In this document: positions 1-8,515 of the stretch, piece by piece | Numbering within the stretch: the stretch's first letter is position 1 | How the letters are laid out: each line of letters opens with the position of its first letter | From: E44-bin88 sp034419075 | GTDB lineage: Bacteria > Chloroflexota > Dehalococcoidia > Dehalococcoidales > BS750m-G39 | Length of the DNA stretch: 58,047 nucleotides | Reading direction: 5' to 3' | Assembly (NCBI GenBank): GCA_034419075.1 | Contig: DAOULR010000013.1 | Location: forward strand, 1 to 58,047 | Translations under genes and position numbers: made by a program | The notes under the pieces: model-generated | What the model was told of the DNA's origin: nothing | Databases searched by the model: none | What the model saw: the letters and a program-made list of their open reading frames with translations, nothing else

Positions 1-1
1 G

Positions 2-112
2 AAGCAGGCGGGGGTCGAAGTCAACCGCAAGGTGCTGGCCGATATGGCGGTGAGGGAACCCGAAGCCTTTGCCAATCTGGTGACGGTGGCTAAGAAGAAG
101 GTGGAAGGGTAA
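2..112 (+). CDS. rplT: 50S ribosomal protein L20, C-terminal end (partial)
   Basis: The first 36 codons read in frame 2 to a TAA stop give a sequence typical of the L20 C-terminus, with the motif RKVLADMAVREPEAF followed by a short lysine-rich tail. L20 binds 23S rRNA early in 50S assembly. The 5' part of the gene lies outside the window. Its position just before pheST matches the common infC-rpmI-rplT-pheS-pheT order. A clear terminator follows, so rplT and pheS are probably separate transcripts. Confidence 0.85.
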   Translation, partial: KQAGVEVNRKVLADMAVREPEAFANLVTVAKKKVEG

Positions 113-137
113 GAGGGTTTTAACGAGGAATTTGAGA

Positions 138-159
138 GGGGCTAAAAGCCCCTTTTTTT
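138..159 (+). terminator. Rho-independent terminator after rplT
   Basis: A 6-bp GC-rich stem (GGGGCT with AGCCCC, loop AAA) is followed directly by seven T residues, 25 nt after the rplT stop codon. This is a textbook intrinsic terminator. Confidence 0.88.
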
Positions 160-162
160 GTG

Positions 163-358
163 CCCCACCACCCCACCCTTGTTAGCGAACATTATTTTGA
201 CCCACCCTGCCCACCCTTAGAGGGGATTCTCCCTCTAGAATTCCTTCTGGGTTACGGCCACTCCACCCCTCCCTTTTCCGGGGGTTTTTAAGGGGGGCGA
301 AGCCCCCTCTTTACCTTAAAAGGGTGGTGGGTGGGTAAAGATATAAAATGGGGTGGGG
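163..358. repeat. Dispersed inverted-repeat element, copy 1 (degenerate)
   Basis: The stretch begins with a C-rich arm containing GTTAGCGAAC and CCCACCCTGCCCACCC. It continues through an inner hairpin, GGGGGCGAAGCCCCC, at about 292-306, and ends with a G-rich arm, GGGTGGTGGGTGGGT. The same blocks in the same order recur at 3890-4190. There is no coding potential. Arms and core resemble a MITE-like or REP-like palindromic unit. Copy 1 has a shortened, more diverged right arm. Confidence 0.65.
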
Positions 359-382
359 GGATTGCTTCCTCGCAATGACATT
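349..382. repeat. Short REP-like palindrome fragment (TCATTGCGAGG type)
   Basis: On the minus strand this reads TGTCATTGCGAGGAAGCAAT, the two outer arms of a widespread intergenic palindrome family (TCATTGCGAGG...GAAGCAATCTC) with the usual central GCGAAGCGAC part missing. It sits between the larger repeat and the pheS promoter. Confidence 0.5.
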
Positions 383-395
383 TTCCTATTTCTCC

Positions 396-425
396 TTGAC
401 CCTTATATAGCCGATAACCTATAAT
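396..425 (+). promoter_or_regulatory. pheS promoter, near-leaderless
   Basis: TTGACC (396-401), an 18-bp spacer and a perfect TATAAT (420-425). The predicted transcription start, about 432-433, is only 4-5 nt before the ATG at 437, and no Shine-Dalgarno sequence is present. pheS is therefore probably translated from an almost leaderless mRNA. Confidence 0.75.
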
Positions 426-436
426 CCAAGACAACC

Positions 437-1477
437 ATGATAAGCGAACTTGAGCAACTATTATCCAATGCCCTTATGGAGCTGGAGACAATTAGCCAGG
501 GAAAAGAGCTGGAAGCCTGGCGGGTGCGCTATTTAGGCAAGAAGAGCCAGCTGACCACCATACTACGTGGTCTAACCAGCCTGCCCATAGAGGAGAGAAA
601 AAAGGTAGGGACGCTAGCCAACCGCATTAAGGTCGAGCTGGAGAACAGCTATGAGCAGAAGATTCAACTGCTCCGTGAGGACCAAATGGCGGGCGCCGTC
701 GGCGCTGAAGCACTCGATATCACCCTACCCGGGCGTCTTATACCCGGTGGGCGTTTGCACCCCATCACCCAGACCATCAGCGAGATTCACGAAATCTTCG
801 TTTCCATGGGTTTTCAGGTGATGGAGGCGCCCGAGGTGGAGTGGAACTACTATAACTTCGAGGCGCTGAACATTCCCTACCACCACCCCGCCCGCGACAC
901 CATGGCCACCTTCTGGGTGGACCATAAGAACGAGAAGGGCGAGAGGGACATGCTGCTGCGCACCCACAACACGGCGGGGGACATCAGGGCCATGGAGATA
1001 ATGAAACCGCCGATTCGGGTGGTAACCACGGGCAAGGTCTATCGCTACGAGGCCAGCAACGCCACCAACCTGCCCATGTTCTACCAGATTGACGGCTATG
1101 CCGTGGACAAGGGCATCACCATGGCCGACTTGAAAGGCACGCTCTACGAGTTTGCCCGCCGTTTCTTCGGCGAGGAAAGAAAGGTGCGCTTCCGCTGCGA
1201 CTACTTCCCCTTCGTCGAACCGGGGGTGGAGATGGCTATAGAATGCGGCATCTGCGGTGGCAAGGGCTGCCGTTTGTGCCGCGACAGCGGCTGGATTGAG
1301 ATACTGGGGGCGGGGATGACGCATCCCCACGTTCTGGAGCGGGGTGGCTTAGACCCCAAGGTCTACTCCAGCTTTGCCTTTGGCATGGGTATAGACAGAT
1401 TACCCATGCTGCGTTACGGCATTGATGATATAAGGCTTTTCTTCGGCAGCGACCTTAGATTCTTGAGGCAGTTCTAA
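437..1477 (+). CDS. pheS: Phenylalanine-tRNA ligase alpha subunit
   Basis: Class II aminoacyl-tRNA synthetase subunit that, with PheT, charges tRNA-Phe in an alpha2beta2 cytoplasmic enzyme. At 346 aa it has the usual length. The N-terminal ~90 residues form the tRNA-binding coiled coil. The catalytic core follows, with HPITQTISEIHEIF (motif 1 region), VYRYEASNATN (motif 2) and the motif 3 segment FGMGIDRLPMLRYGIDDIR near the end. A four-Cys segment, CGICGGKGCRLC, sits around residue 275. The stop codon directly abuts the pheT ATG, so the two are one translational unit. The start is fixed by the promoter 11 nt upstream. Confidence 0.96.
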   Translation: MISELEQLLSNALMELETISQGKELEAWRVRYLGKKSQLTTILRGLTSLPIEERKKVGTLANRIKVELENSYEQKIQLLREDQMAGAVGAEALDITLPGRLIPGGRLHPITQTISEIHEIFVSMGFQVMEAPEVEWNYYNFEALNIPYHHPARDTMATFWVDHKNEKGERDMLLRTHNTAGDIRAMEIMKPPIRVVTTGKVYRYEASNATNLPMFYQIDGYAVDKGITMADLKGTLYEFARRFFGEERKVRFRCDYFPFVEPGVEMAIECGICGGKGCRLCRDSGWIEILGAGMTHPHVLERGGLDPKVYSSFAFGMGIDRLPMLRYGIDDIRLFFGSDLRFLRQF

Positions 1478-3880
1478 ATGAAGGTTTCACTTAGCTGGCT
1501 TAAAGACTATGTAGATATAAAGCTCCCTGTTGACGAGCTGGCCCGCCGACTGACCATGGCCGGCACCGAGGTCAAGGCCTGGCAGGCTATCGGCGGTAGC
1601 TGGGAGCACATTATTATCGGCCAGATTAAGGCCATCGACCCCCACCCCAACGCCGACCGCCTCACCCTGCCGACAGTAGACCTTGGCACAGGGCAGCAGA
1701 CCGTAGTCTGCGGGGCGCCCAATCTAAAGCTGGGGGATAAGGTGGTCTTTGCCCGCGTTGGCGCTCAACTTATCGACGGTCATACCGGCAAGCTCTTCAC
1801 TCTGGAGGCGGCCAAGATTCGGGGGGTGGTCTCGGAGGGGATGGTCTGCTCGGAAAAGGAGCTGGGCATCTCCGACAGCCACGAGGGAATCATGGTATTG
1901 CCCGCCGAGGCACCGGTGGGTAAACCGCTGGCTGACTATATGGGCGACGTCATTCTCGACCTGGATATAACCCCCAACCGCCCCGATTGCCTCTCCGTAA
2001 TCGGTATCGCCAGGGAGATTGCTGCTTTAACTGGACAAAAGGTGCGCCTGCCCAAAGACGACTACACTGAGTCCACCACCACAATAGACAGCCAGGTAGC
2101 GGTGGAGATTGCCGACCCCGACCTCTGCCCGCGCTACAGCGCCAGCCTGGTCAGGGGAATAAAGATAGGCACTTCGCCGCCCTGGATGCAGCAAAGGCTT
2201 ATTGCCGCCGGCATGCGCCCCATAAGCAACATTGTCGATATTACTAACTACGTCATGCTGGAGTACGGCGAGCCGCTGCACGCCTTCGACTACGAGCAGC
2301 TTAGAGGCAAAAAGATTATCGTCCGCCGCGCTAAAAAGAACGAGGTCATGGTTACGCTGGACGGGAACAAACGGGCGCTTGAGCCCGATATGCTGGTCAT
2401 CGCCGATACGGAACGGGCGGTGGCGCTGGCGGGGGTGATGGGAGGCTACGACAGCGAGGTCACCGAGGCAACTGCCGACATCTTTCTGGAGGCGGCCAGC
2501 TTTAACCCAGCCAGCATCTACCAAACGGGCAACAGCCTGGGGCTGCCCAGCGAAGCCCGACTGCGCTTCGAGCGGGGAATTAGCGCGGGGGTGACCATCC
2601 CGGCGCTGAAGAGGGCGACACAGCTTTTGGTAGAAATCAGCGGCGGCCAAGCCGCCAAGGACTTTATCGATAACTATCCCGGAGCCAAGAAAGCGGCACC
2701 AGTGCGACTGCGTGCGAGCGAATCAAAGCGCCTCTTGGGTGTTGATTTCAGCGTCAAACAGATAAAAGATACGCTGTCGGTTTTGGGCTTCGAGGTAAGT
2801 GCCGGCGCTTCTAATGCCGAGCTGCTGGCTACCGCCCCTTACTGGCGCAGCGATGTCAGTTTGGAGGAAGACCTTATCGAAGAAGTCGCCCGCATCATCG
2901 GCTACGATGAGATACCGATTACTATGCTCAGCCAGCCCGTTCCCCGTCATAATCCGTCACCAATGCTAAGGCTCAAGCCACAGGTAAGCCAAATACTGGC
3001 CGACTATGGCTTTCAGGAGGTCATCACCTTTTCCATGATGGGTGGGGAGGCCTTGAATAAGCTCTCGCCCCACTCCCAACCGCCGTCGGCACTGGTACGC
3101 TTGGCCAACCCCATGACCGCTGAGCAAGAGTATATGCGCCCGACGCTGCGGGCTAATCTCCTCTCCGCTTTAGAATCCAATCTGAGGCATGAAGAGAATG
3201 GCGTCAGGCTCTTCGAATTAGGTAGAGTCTATTTACGTCGCCAGAACGATTTACCCAACGAGCCAGAGATAGTCTGTGGGGTGGCGGCGGGGCCTAGGTT
3301 CGAGCCGTCCTGGCGGGGCGGCAACGAGGCGCTCGATTTCTATGATGCCAAGGGCGTTGTTGAGGGGCTTTTCGGGCAGCTGGGCATTGAAGCCAATTTC
3401 GAGGCGGGCTCGGACGAGGGCCTGCACCCCTTTAAGCAAGCGGCTATTATCGTTGCGGGGAAGAGGCTGGGGGTGGTCGGCGAGCTACACCCCAAGGTCG
3501 CCGATACCTTCGAGATTTCCGGAGAGGTCTATCTCTTCGAGGTGGATTTGACGGCACTGCTGCCCTTTACTACAGAGCACAAGATGTTCCAGCCGATTTC
3601 GCGCTTCCCGGCCGTGGTCAGGGATATGGCGTTGGTGGTGGACGCTGGCGTGACCAACGCGCAGGTGCAAGAGATTATGCGGGGCTTTCCGCTGGTGACC
3701 GAGGTCAGCCTTTTCGACCTCTACAGCGGGGAGCAGTTGCCCGCGGGGAAGAAGTCTTTAGCCTATCGCGTCACTTATCAGTCGCCGAAACACACGCTGA
3801 CCGACGACGGGGTCAATAAGGTGCAGAAGCAGATAGTGGCTAAGCTGGCCAAGGAGCTTGGGGCGAGCTTAAGGGGTTAG
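1478..3880 (+). CDS. pheT: Phenylalanine-tRNA ligase beta subunit
   Basis: The 800-aa beta subunit of PheRS, responsible for editing (B3/B4 domain) and tRNA binding. Visible parts in order: an N-terminal tRNA-binding (OB) domain at about 40-150, with DPHPNADRLTL and VCGAPN; the B3/B4 editing region at about 210-380; B5 at about 400-475; the catalytic-like core at about 480-680; and a C-terminal ferredoxin-like anticodon-binding domain from about 705, beginning FQPISRFPAVVRDMALV. It starts immediately after the pheS stop with no gap. No truncation is seen. It is followed by a 370-nt gene-free stretch holding a dispersed repeat. Confidence 0.96.
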   Translation: MKVSLSWLKDYVDIKLPVDELARRLTMAGTEVKAWQAIGGSWEHIIIGQIKAIDPHPNADRLTLPTVDLGTGQQTVVCGAPNLKLGDKVVFARVGAQLIDGHTGKLFTLEAAKIRGVVSEGMVCSEKELGISDSHEGIMVLPAEAPVGKPLADYMGDVILDLDITPNRPDCLSVIGIAREIAALTGQKVRLPKDDYTESTTTIDSQVAVEIADPDLCPRYSASLVRGIKIGTSPPWMQQRLIAAGMRPISNIVDITNYVMLEYGEPLHAFDYEQLRGKKIIVRRAKKNEVMVTLDGNKRALEPDMLVIADTERAVALAGVMGGYDSEVTEATADIFLEAASFNPASIYQTGNSLGLPSEARLRFERGISAGVTIPALKRATQLLVEISGGQAAKDFIDNYPGAKKAAPVRLRASESKRLLGVDFSVKQIKDTLSVLGFEVSAGASNAELLATAPYWRSDVSLEEDLIEEVARIIGYDEIPITMLSQPVPRHNPSPMLRLKPQVSQILADYGFQEVITFSMMGGEALNKLSPHSQPPSALVRLANPMTAEQEYMRPTLRANLLSALESNLRHEENGVRLFELGRVYLRRQNDLPNEPEIVCGVAAGPRFEPSWRGGNEALDFYDAKGVVEGLFGQLGIEANFEAGSDEGLHPFKQAAIIVAGKRLGVVGELHPKVADTFEISGEVYLFEVDLTALLPFTTEHKMFQPISRFPAVVRDMALVVDAGVTNAQVQEIMRGFPLVTEVSLFDLYSGEQLPAGKKSLAYRVTYQSPKHTLTDDGVNKVQKQIVAKLAKELGASLRG

Positions 3881-3889
3881 AGTTTTTCT

Positions 3890-4190
3890 CCCCACCCCAC
3901 CATTGTTAGCGTACGTGTTGTTGTCCCACCCAATACCCACCCTATAAGGGTGGTACCCCTTATATATCCCCCTGTGGAGGTAACGCCTCCCCGCCCCGTT
4001 TTATCTATTCCCGCCCGCCACCCTTTAAGGTAGAAAGGGGGCTTTGCCCCCTTTCAAACCCCCGAAATGGAGGTCATTTCTAAATGTTTGGGGGGTTCCT
4101 AAAGGGGGACGAAGTCCCCCTTTAAAAGACTTCTGTTGGGTGGGTAGGGTGGGATAACAATACGTTCGCCAAATAAGGGGGAGTGGTGAG
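3890..4190. repeat. Dispersed inverted-repeat element, copy 2 (about 300 bp)
   Basis: The left arm (3890-3942) and right arm (4138-4187) are imperfect inverted repeats about 45-50 nt long. Left reads GTTAGCGTACGTGTTGTTGT then CCCACCC blocks. The reverse complement of the right reads TTTGGCGAACGTATTGTTAT then CCCACCC blocks. Between them are further small hairpins, including GGGGGCTTTGCCCCC and GGGGGACGAAGTCCCCC. The whole gene-free stretch 3881-4249 is occupied by this element. It shares its arm and core blocks with copy 1 upstream of pheS. No open reading frame or transposase is visible. Confidence 0.72.
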
Positions 4191-4249
4191 AGAAATATAT
4201 AGAGGTTACACCTCTGTTAAGAATAGCTAGACATGTACCGTCAGTTGCT

Positions 4250-4906
4250 TTAAGATGGCCTGTCCGCTATCTCTTCCAGCTTTTCCTCTATGAACATCTC
4301 CGCTTTCAGCAGGTCTTTTTCATTGGGCCTGCCCCGTATGTCCCCGTGAAACGTCCTTGGTGTTGGGTCATGAAGGTATTCCCCTGGGCAGCAGAAACGC
4401 CCGATGCATTGGAATTTCAGATGTTCCATTTCCAGCGCCAGCAATGCAAGGGCTGGCTCGGCTTCTTTGGAGCCAAATTCATAGCCGGAGTAGGTAATAA
4501 AAACAATCCCTTTTTTGGAATCAGGCCCGAGCACTATTTTCCCGTGGGCCTTCAGGACTTGCGGGTCTTTGGTAGGCGGAAGGGCCTTCGGTATCGGCTT
4601 TTTTATGTAGTTGAGGCTTTCCCCCCTGTCTCTATGGGGTAATCTGGGGTCTATCCCGTATATCTGCTTTCTTATTAAGGTTAGTATTTCGCTGTAGGGG
4701 AGATGCAGTATGACCCCGGAACCTACGCACAGGAAGTCGTAGTCGGCAAGGTCAAAGGGAGGGTTGTAAATATCCTCCTCTCTTCGGCGGACCCTGAAAA
4801 TATCGCATTCCCAGCCGTTCTTTTCGAAGGTGCTCTTAAATCGTTCGGCTACTTTTTCGGTATGCCCTGTGTACGATGTGTAAAGAATCAAGCATTTCTT
4901 AGCCAT
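4250..4906 (-). CDS. Flavodoxin-family protein
   Basis: A 218-aa flavodoxin-like fold protein. The N-terminal segment LILYTSYTGHTEKVAERF is the FMN phosphate-binding loop (T/S-x-T-G-x-T). DFLCVGSGV and IVFITYSGYEFGSKE match the later FMN-contacting strands. The C-terminal part (about 165-205) holds CIGRFCCPGEYLHDPTPRTFHG, with three Cys, seen in a subgroup of flavodoxin-domain proteins. It likely carries electrons at low potential in the cytoplasm; partners are unknown. The ATG is preceded by GGGGAG. It stands alone between repeat copy 2 and proS. Confidence 0.75.
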   Translation of the reverse strand: MAKKCLILYTSYTGHTEKVAERFKSTFEKNGWECDIFRVRRREEDIYNPPFDLADYDFLCVGSGVILHLPYSEILTLIRKQIYGIDPRLPHRDRGESLNYIKKPIPKALPPTKDPQVLKAHGKIVLGPDSKKGIVFITYSGYEFGSKEAEPALALLALEMEHLKFQCIGRFCCPGEYLHDPTPRTFHGDIRGRPNEKDLLKAEMFIEEKLEEIADRPS

Positions 4907-4989
4907 TTCTCCCCTTTCTTCCTGCTAAAAGCTGGCTTACTGATTCTAATTCTTTATCGCTTTGGAATCAAAAGGGTGGGGTGAATAAA

Positions 4990-6687
4990 CTAATCAGAAA
5001 TAAGCGCTTTTAATTTCTGGGCTATCCCCTCTATGGGCACTAGCTCCGAGTCTTTCTCAGCGCGTTTCTTTAGCTCGACGCTGTCTTTGTCCAGAGTGCG
5101 GGGGCTGACGGTGAGCCGCCAGGGTATGCCCAGCAGGTCGGCATCATTGAACTTGACCCCGGGCGATTCCTGGCGGTCGTCGAAGAGCACCTCGAATCCG
5201 GCTGCCTCTAATTCGGCGTAGAGCTTTTCGGCTATTTCTTCTACTTTAGTATTCTCCTTGTAGAGCGGGCAGAGATACACCTGGTAGGGGGCGAGGGTAG
5301 GGGGCCAGATGATGCCCTTTTCATCGTGGTGTTGCTCGATAACCGCCGCCAGCAGGCGGTCGAGCCCGATGCCGTAGCAGCCCATGACTACGGGTTTCGA
5401 CGTGCCCTTTTCGTCAATGAATAGAGCGCCCAGCTTTTCGCTCAGGAAAGTACCCAGCTTGAAGATATGCCCGACCTCAATGCCGCGGGTTGCGGCCAAC
5501 TCGCCACCGCACTGGGGGCATTTATCACCGGGGCGGGCCTGGGCGATATCGGTGACGACATCCGCCTTGAAGTCGCGAGGGTAGTTTACGTTCTTAACGT
5601 GGGTTTCGGGCTTGTTGGCGCCGGCGACAAAGTTGGTGCCTGAATTCACCGAATCGTCGGCGATGACCCTGATGCCCTTGATGCCGATAGGTGATGCCGC
5701 CCCCGCCACCAGCCCCACCTTGATGACCTCATCCTCGGTGGCCATACGCAGGTCAGTGGCCTTGAGCTGGTTGTTCAGCTTAATCTCATTGACATCCAGG
5801 TCACCGCGAATGACCACAAAGACGAGCTTGCCGTCGGCGATATAGAAAACCGCCTTCAGGGTATGACTATGAGGCACCTTGAGGAAATTAGCCACCTCTT
5901 CAATGGAACCGGCGCCAGGGGTAGCCACTTCTTCAATGGCTAATGGTTTACCGTTATCTATTTTCTCTTTAGCGCTCACCGCTTTTTCGGCGTTGGCGGC
6001 ATAGTTGCACCCTGGGCAGTAGATAATCTCATCCTCGCCGCTTTCGACGACCACCATAAACTCATGGGAGTCCTTGCCGCCGATGGCACCGCTGTCGGCT
6101 TCGACCACGATGGTGGGCAGGCCGCAGCGGTCGTATATATTCTGATAGGACTGGAGCATGATGGCGTAGTTCTTATCAAGCCCGGCTTCATCGACATCGA
6201 AGCTGTAGAGGTCTTTCATGGTGAACTCGCGGACGCGGATTAAGCCGCCACGGGGGCGGGGCTCGTCGCGGAACTTGTTCTGAATCTGGTAGAGGAGCAG
6301 GGGCAGGTCGCGGTAGCTCTGGACGTTATACTTTACCAGCTCGGTGATGACCTCTTCGTGGGTGGGGCCCAGAGCCAGCTTCCTCTCTCTGCGGTCGGCG
6401 AGGGTGAAAAGCCCTTTGCCGAAGGCTTTATCCCGTCCCGTCTCCTGCCAGAGCTCCAGGGGCTGGAGGACGGGCATAATCAACTCCTGACCGCCGGCTT
6501 TATCCATCTCGTCGCGGATTATAGCCGCTATCTTCTTTAGCACCCGCCAGCCCAGGGGCAGGTAGGAATAGACACCGGCGGCTACCTGCTGTATCATGCC
6601 GGCTCTGAGCAAGAGCCGGTGGCTGGCGGTTTCCGCCTCGGCGGGTATTTCGCGTTGGGTCTTACCGAATAGCTTTGATAGGCGCAT
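4990..6687 (-). CDS. proS: Proline-tRNA ligase (bacterial type, with editing insert)
   Basis: A 565-aa class II synthetase charging tRNA-Pro. Features: N-terminal MRLSKLFGKTQREIPAEAE, motif 1 around AGMIQQVAAGVYSYLPLGWR, motif 2 FRDEPRPRGGLIRVREFTM, an INS/YbaK-like editing insertion between about 220 and 390, motif 3 GCYGIGLDRLLAAVIEQ, and a C-terminal anticodon-binding domain (APYQVYLCPL...FDDRQESPGVKFNDADL). The length is typical for this type. It is probably at the 3' end of the long minus-strand run, since ispG-proS adjacency is common in related genomes, but here three other genes intervene. Confidence 0.96.
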   Translation of the reverse strand: MRLSKLFGKTQREIPAEAETASHRLLLRAGMIQQVAAGVYSYLPLGWRVLKKIAAIIRDEMDKAGGQELIMPVLQPLELWQETGRDKAFGKGLFTLADRRERKLALGPTHEEVITELVKYNVQSYRDLPLLLYQIQNKFRDEPRPRGGLIRVREFTMKDLYSFDVDEAGLDKNYAIMLQSYQNIYDRCGLPTIVVEADSGAIGGKDSHEFMVVVESGEDEIIYCPGCNYAANAEKAVSAKEKIDNGKPLAIEEVATPGAGSIEEVANFLKVPHSHTLKAVFYIADGKLVFVVIRGDLDVNEIKLNNQLKATDLRMATEDEVIKVGLVAGAASPIGIKGIRVIADDSVNSGTNFVAGANKPETHVKNVNYPRDFKADVVTDIAQARPGDKCPQCGGELAATRGIEVGHIFKLGTFLSEKLGALFIDEKGTSKPVVMGCYGIGLDRLLAAVIEQHHDEKGIIWPPTLAPYQVYLCPLYKENTKVEEIAEKLYAELEAAGFEVLFDDRQESPGVKFNDADLLGIPWRLTVSPRTLDKDSVELKKRAEKDSELVPIEGIAQKLKALISD

Positions 6688-6692
6688 GGTTT

Positions 6693-7082
6693 TTACCAGT
6701 TCGTAATCGGTTTGCCATCCTTGTCTTTCATATTTCCGGTAACGGCAATGATGAAGTCGATGATGGCCCAGATGCCTAAGCCTCCCAGAGTGAAGAGCAT
6801 CAGAATGGCCGTTCCGTACTTCTCCAGGTAGAAGCGGTGGATGCCGAGCTGGCCGAGAAACCAGGCCAGCAGGGTTACCGCCAGTCTCGATTTCGGGGAG
6901 ACGTTAGTGTCCAGCGTTTTCACTCCCAGCTTCGCCCCGCATTTAGTGCAAAATTCAGCCAGGGGGCTCGTCTTGGCACCGCAGGCATGGCAAAAGCGGC
7001 TGCCGACTAAAGGCTTGGCGCCACAGCCGAGACAGATCTCGGGCGTCCCGATAAGTTCTTTGCCGCAGTTTCGGCAATACAT
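6693..7082 (-). CDS. Zinc-ribbon plus TM2-domain membrane protein
   Basis: A 129-aa protein. Residues 1-55 hold four CxxC pairs (CRNCG, CLGCG, CHACG, CTKCG) forming two zinc ribbons. Residues about 66-120 form a TM2 domain: two hydrophobic helices with the LGQLGIHRFYLEKYGTAILML turn and a conserved acidic end, IIDFI. TM2 proteins are small inner-membrane proteins of unclear function. It ends 5 nt upstream of proS on the same strand, so the two are probably cotranscribed. No specific role can be assigned. Confidence 0.8.
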   Translation of the reverse strand: MYCRNCGKELIGTPEICLGCGAKPLVGSRFCHACGAKTSPLAEFCTKCGAKLGVKTLDTNVSPKSRLAVTLLAWFLGQLGIHRFYLEKYGTAILMLFTLGGLGIWAIIDFIIAVTGNMKDKDGKPITNW

Positions 7083-7161
7083 ATTTATCCTCCTGATGGT
7101 TGTCGTCTTTTTCTAAATTCTTTTCCCCATTAAATCATATCGGGCGGCTTTATTCTAGCCT

Positions 7162-7237
7162 CTAGCGGGTCATTTTTTAGATTCTTCGGTCGCTGCGTTC
7201 CCTCAGAATGACCCCCCTCTTCCTAGCGGGTCATTTT
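7162..7237. repeat. REP-like palindrome flanked by a 15-bp direct duplication
   Basis: CTAGCGGGTCATTTT occurs twice, at 7162-7176 and 7223-7237, flanking 46 nt. On the minus strand that segment contains GTCATTCTGAGGGAACGCAG followed by CGACCGAAGAATCT, a full-length member of a widespread intergenic palindrome type. The right copy of the 15-mer contains the stop codon of the pentapeptide-repeat gene, so the insertion looks like a target duplication at the very end of that gene. Confidence 0.65.
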
Positions 7238-8494
7238 ACGGACGAATGTTATCAGGAAGAGGGCGATGGTAAAGACGCCGATAAACGACTCGAAGGCGCC
7301 GATGCCCTTGGTCAGGGCCTCGCTCGCCTCCAGCCAGCTGCCGTAGCCCATTGAGGTGAAGGACATGGCGCTGAAAGCCATCGAGTTGCCGAAGGCGTCG
7401 ATGTTCCAGTCGGCACCGATGAGAAAGTAGATGATGCCCAGGCCGACGATGACCGAAGCTGCCCAGACGATAGCCCTCAGCGGCCTTTCGCCGTAGCCGC
7501 AGGTGAAGGAGACGAACCACGACCACAGCTTATGGGCGGGGTTGAGGCGCCATTTGAGCGCCTTTCTCTTGGCCGTCATCTCGCGGAAGAAGAACTCACC
7601 GGCCAAATCATACATGCCCCGTTCGTTGTGCCAGAGCCTAAGGTTGCGGTAGACGCTGGCGGCTTCCCTTATCAGCTCCTGCTTTTTCTTCTCGTCCTCC
7701 TCCTCTTTGTGTTGAAGCTCTTCGCCCAGTATGTTTTGGGAGCCCCAGTTTACCCCCTCGATGTCGGCCTGAAAGAGGTCGGCGGCGTAGAGGCGGGCAC
7801 CTTCCAGGTCAGCCTTGATGAGGCTGGTCTCGGGGCCGCGGAGGTTGGCGTAGTTGAGATTGGTCTGCTGGAGGTGCGCCCGATGCAGGTTCGCCCCGCG
7901 CAGGTCGGCGCGCTGTAGGCTGGCCCCTTTGAAGTGGGCGTCTACTAACTTGGCTCCCGTCAGGTCAGCGTCTTCCAGGAAAGCGCCTTCCAGGTGGGCG
8001 CCGCTTAAGTTTACGCCTTCCAGGTGCGCCCGTATCAGATAGGCCTTTTTGAGGTTGGCGCCGGAAAGGTCAGCCCATTCAAGGTGGGCTTCTTCCAGCT
8101 CGGCCCCATCGAGTTCGGCATCGGCCAGGACGGCTTTGCCAAAGTTGGCCTTGAGCAGTTCCGCCTTTTTGAGCTGGGCCTTGGACAGGTTGGCCCCCAC
8201 AAGATGGGCGCCCTGCAGGTCAATGCCGTCGGCGTCAGCGCCGGATAGGTCGGCTCCCTCAAGGTGGGCACCGCGCAGTATGGCCCGTTCCAACTGGGCG
8301 CCACTGAGATTCGCCCCTTCCAGTTTGGCGTACCACAGCAGGGCTTCGTTGAGGTGGATACCGGAAAGGTCGAGCCCACTCAGGTCAATATTCTCGACGA
8401 ACTCCCGCCGCGACAGGTCCAGGCCCTCAGCCTTACCGTGCCTCTTTATCATCGCCAGCACTTCTTTGCGGGTCAGTGGTTTTGCTTTAGCCAT
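7223..8494 (-). CDS. Pentapeptide-repeat protein with C-terminal two-helix ion-channel pore
   Basis: A 423-aa protein. Residues about 30-255 are an almost unbroken series of A(D/N/H)L-x-x pentapeptides (LEGANLSGAQLERAILRGAHL type), which fold as a right-handed quadrilateral beta-helix. A charged linker (KEEEDEKKKQEL) and a helical region lead to TM1 (about 340-365), a pore loop with SFTSMGYGSW and TM2 (about 395-418). SMGYG resembles the K+ channel selectivity filter (T-V/M-GYG), so a potassium-like channel with a cytoplasmic beta-helix is inferred. The gating signal is unknown. Upstream and downstream genes give no functional hint. Confidence 0.8.
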   Translation of the reverse strand: MAKAKPLTRKEVLAMIKRHGKAEGLDLSRREFVENIDLSGLDLSGIHLNEALLWYAKLEGANLSGAQLERAILRGAHLEGADLSGADADGIDLQGAHLVGANLSKAQLKKAELLKANFGKAVLADAELDGAELEEAHLEWADLSGANLKKAYLIRAHLEGVNLSGAHLEGAFLEDADLTGAKLVDAHFKGASLQRADLRGANLHRAHLQQTNLNYANLRGPETSLIKADLEGARLYAADLFQADIEGVNWGSQNILGEELQHKEEEDEKKKQELIREAASVYRNLRLWHNERGMYDLAGEFFFREMTAKRKALKWRLNPAHKLWSWFVSFTCGYGERPLRAIVWAASVIVGLGIIYFLIGADWNIDAFGNSMAFSAMSFTSMGYGSWLEASEALTKGIGAFESFIGVFTIALFLITFVRKMTR

Positions 8495-8515
8495 AGCCGT
8501 GCCTCCTTATTATCC

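Noticed and set aside
383..436. T-box or other riboswitch controlling pheST
   Set aside because: The predicted leader is only a few nucleotides, leaving no room for an RNA sensor.
725..1330. Minus-strand open frame inside pheS
   Set aside because: It mirrors the pheS codon pattern and has no recognisable domain or ribosome site.
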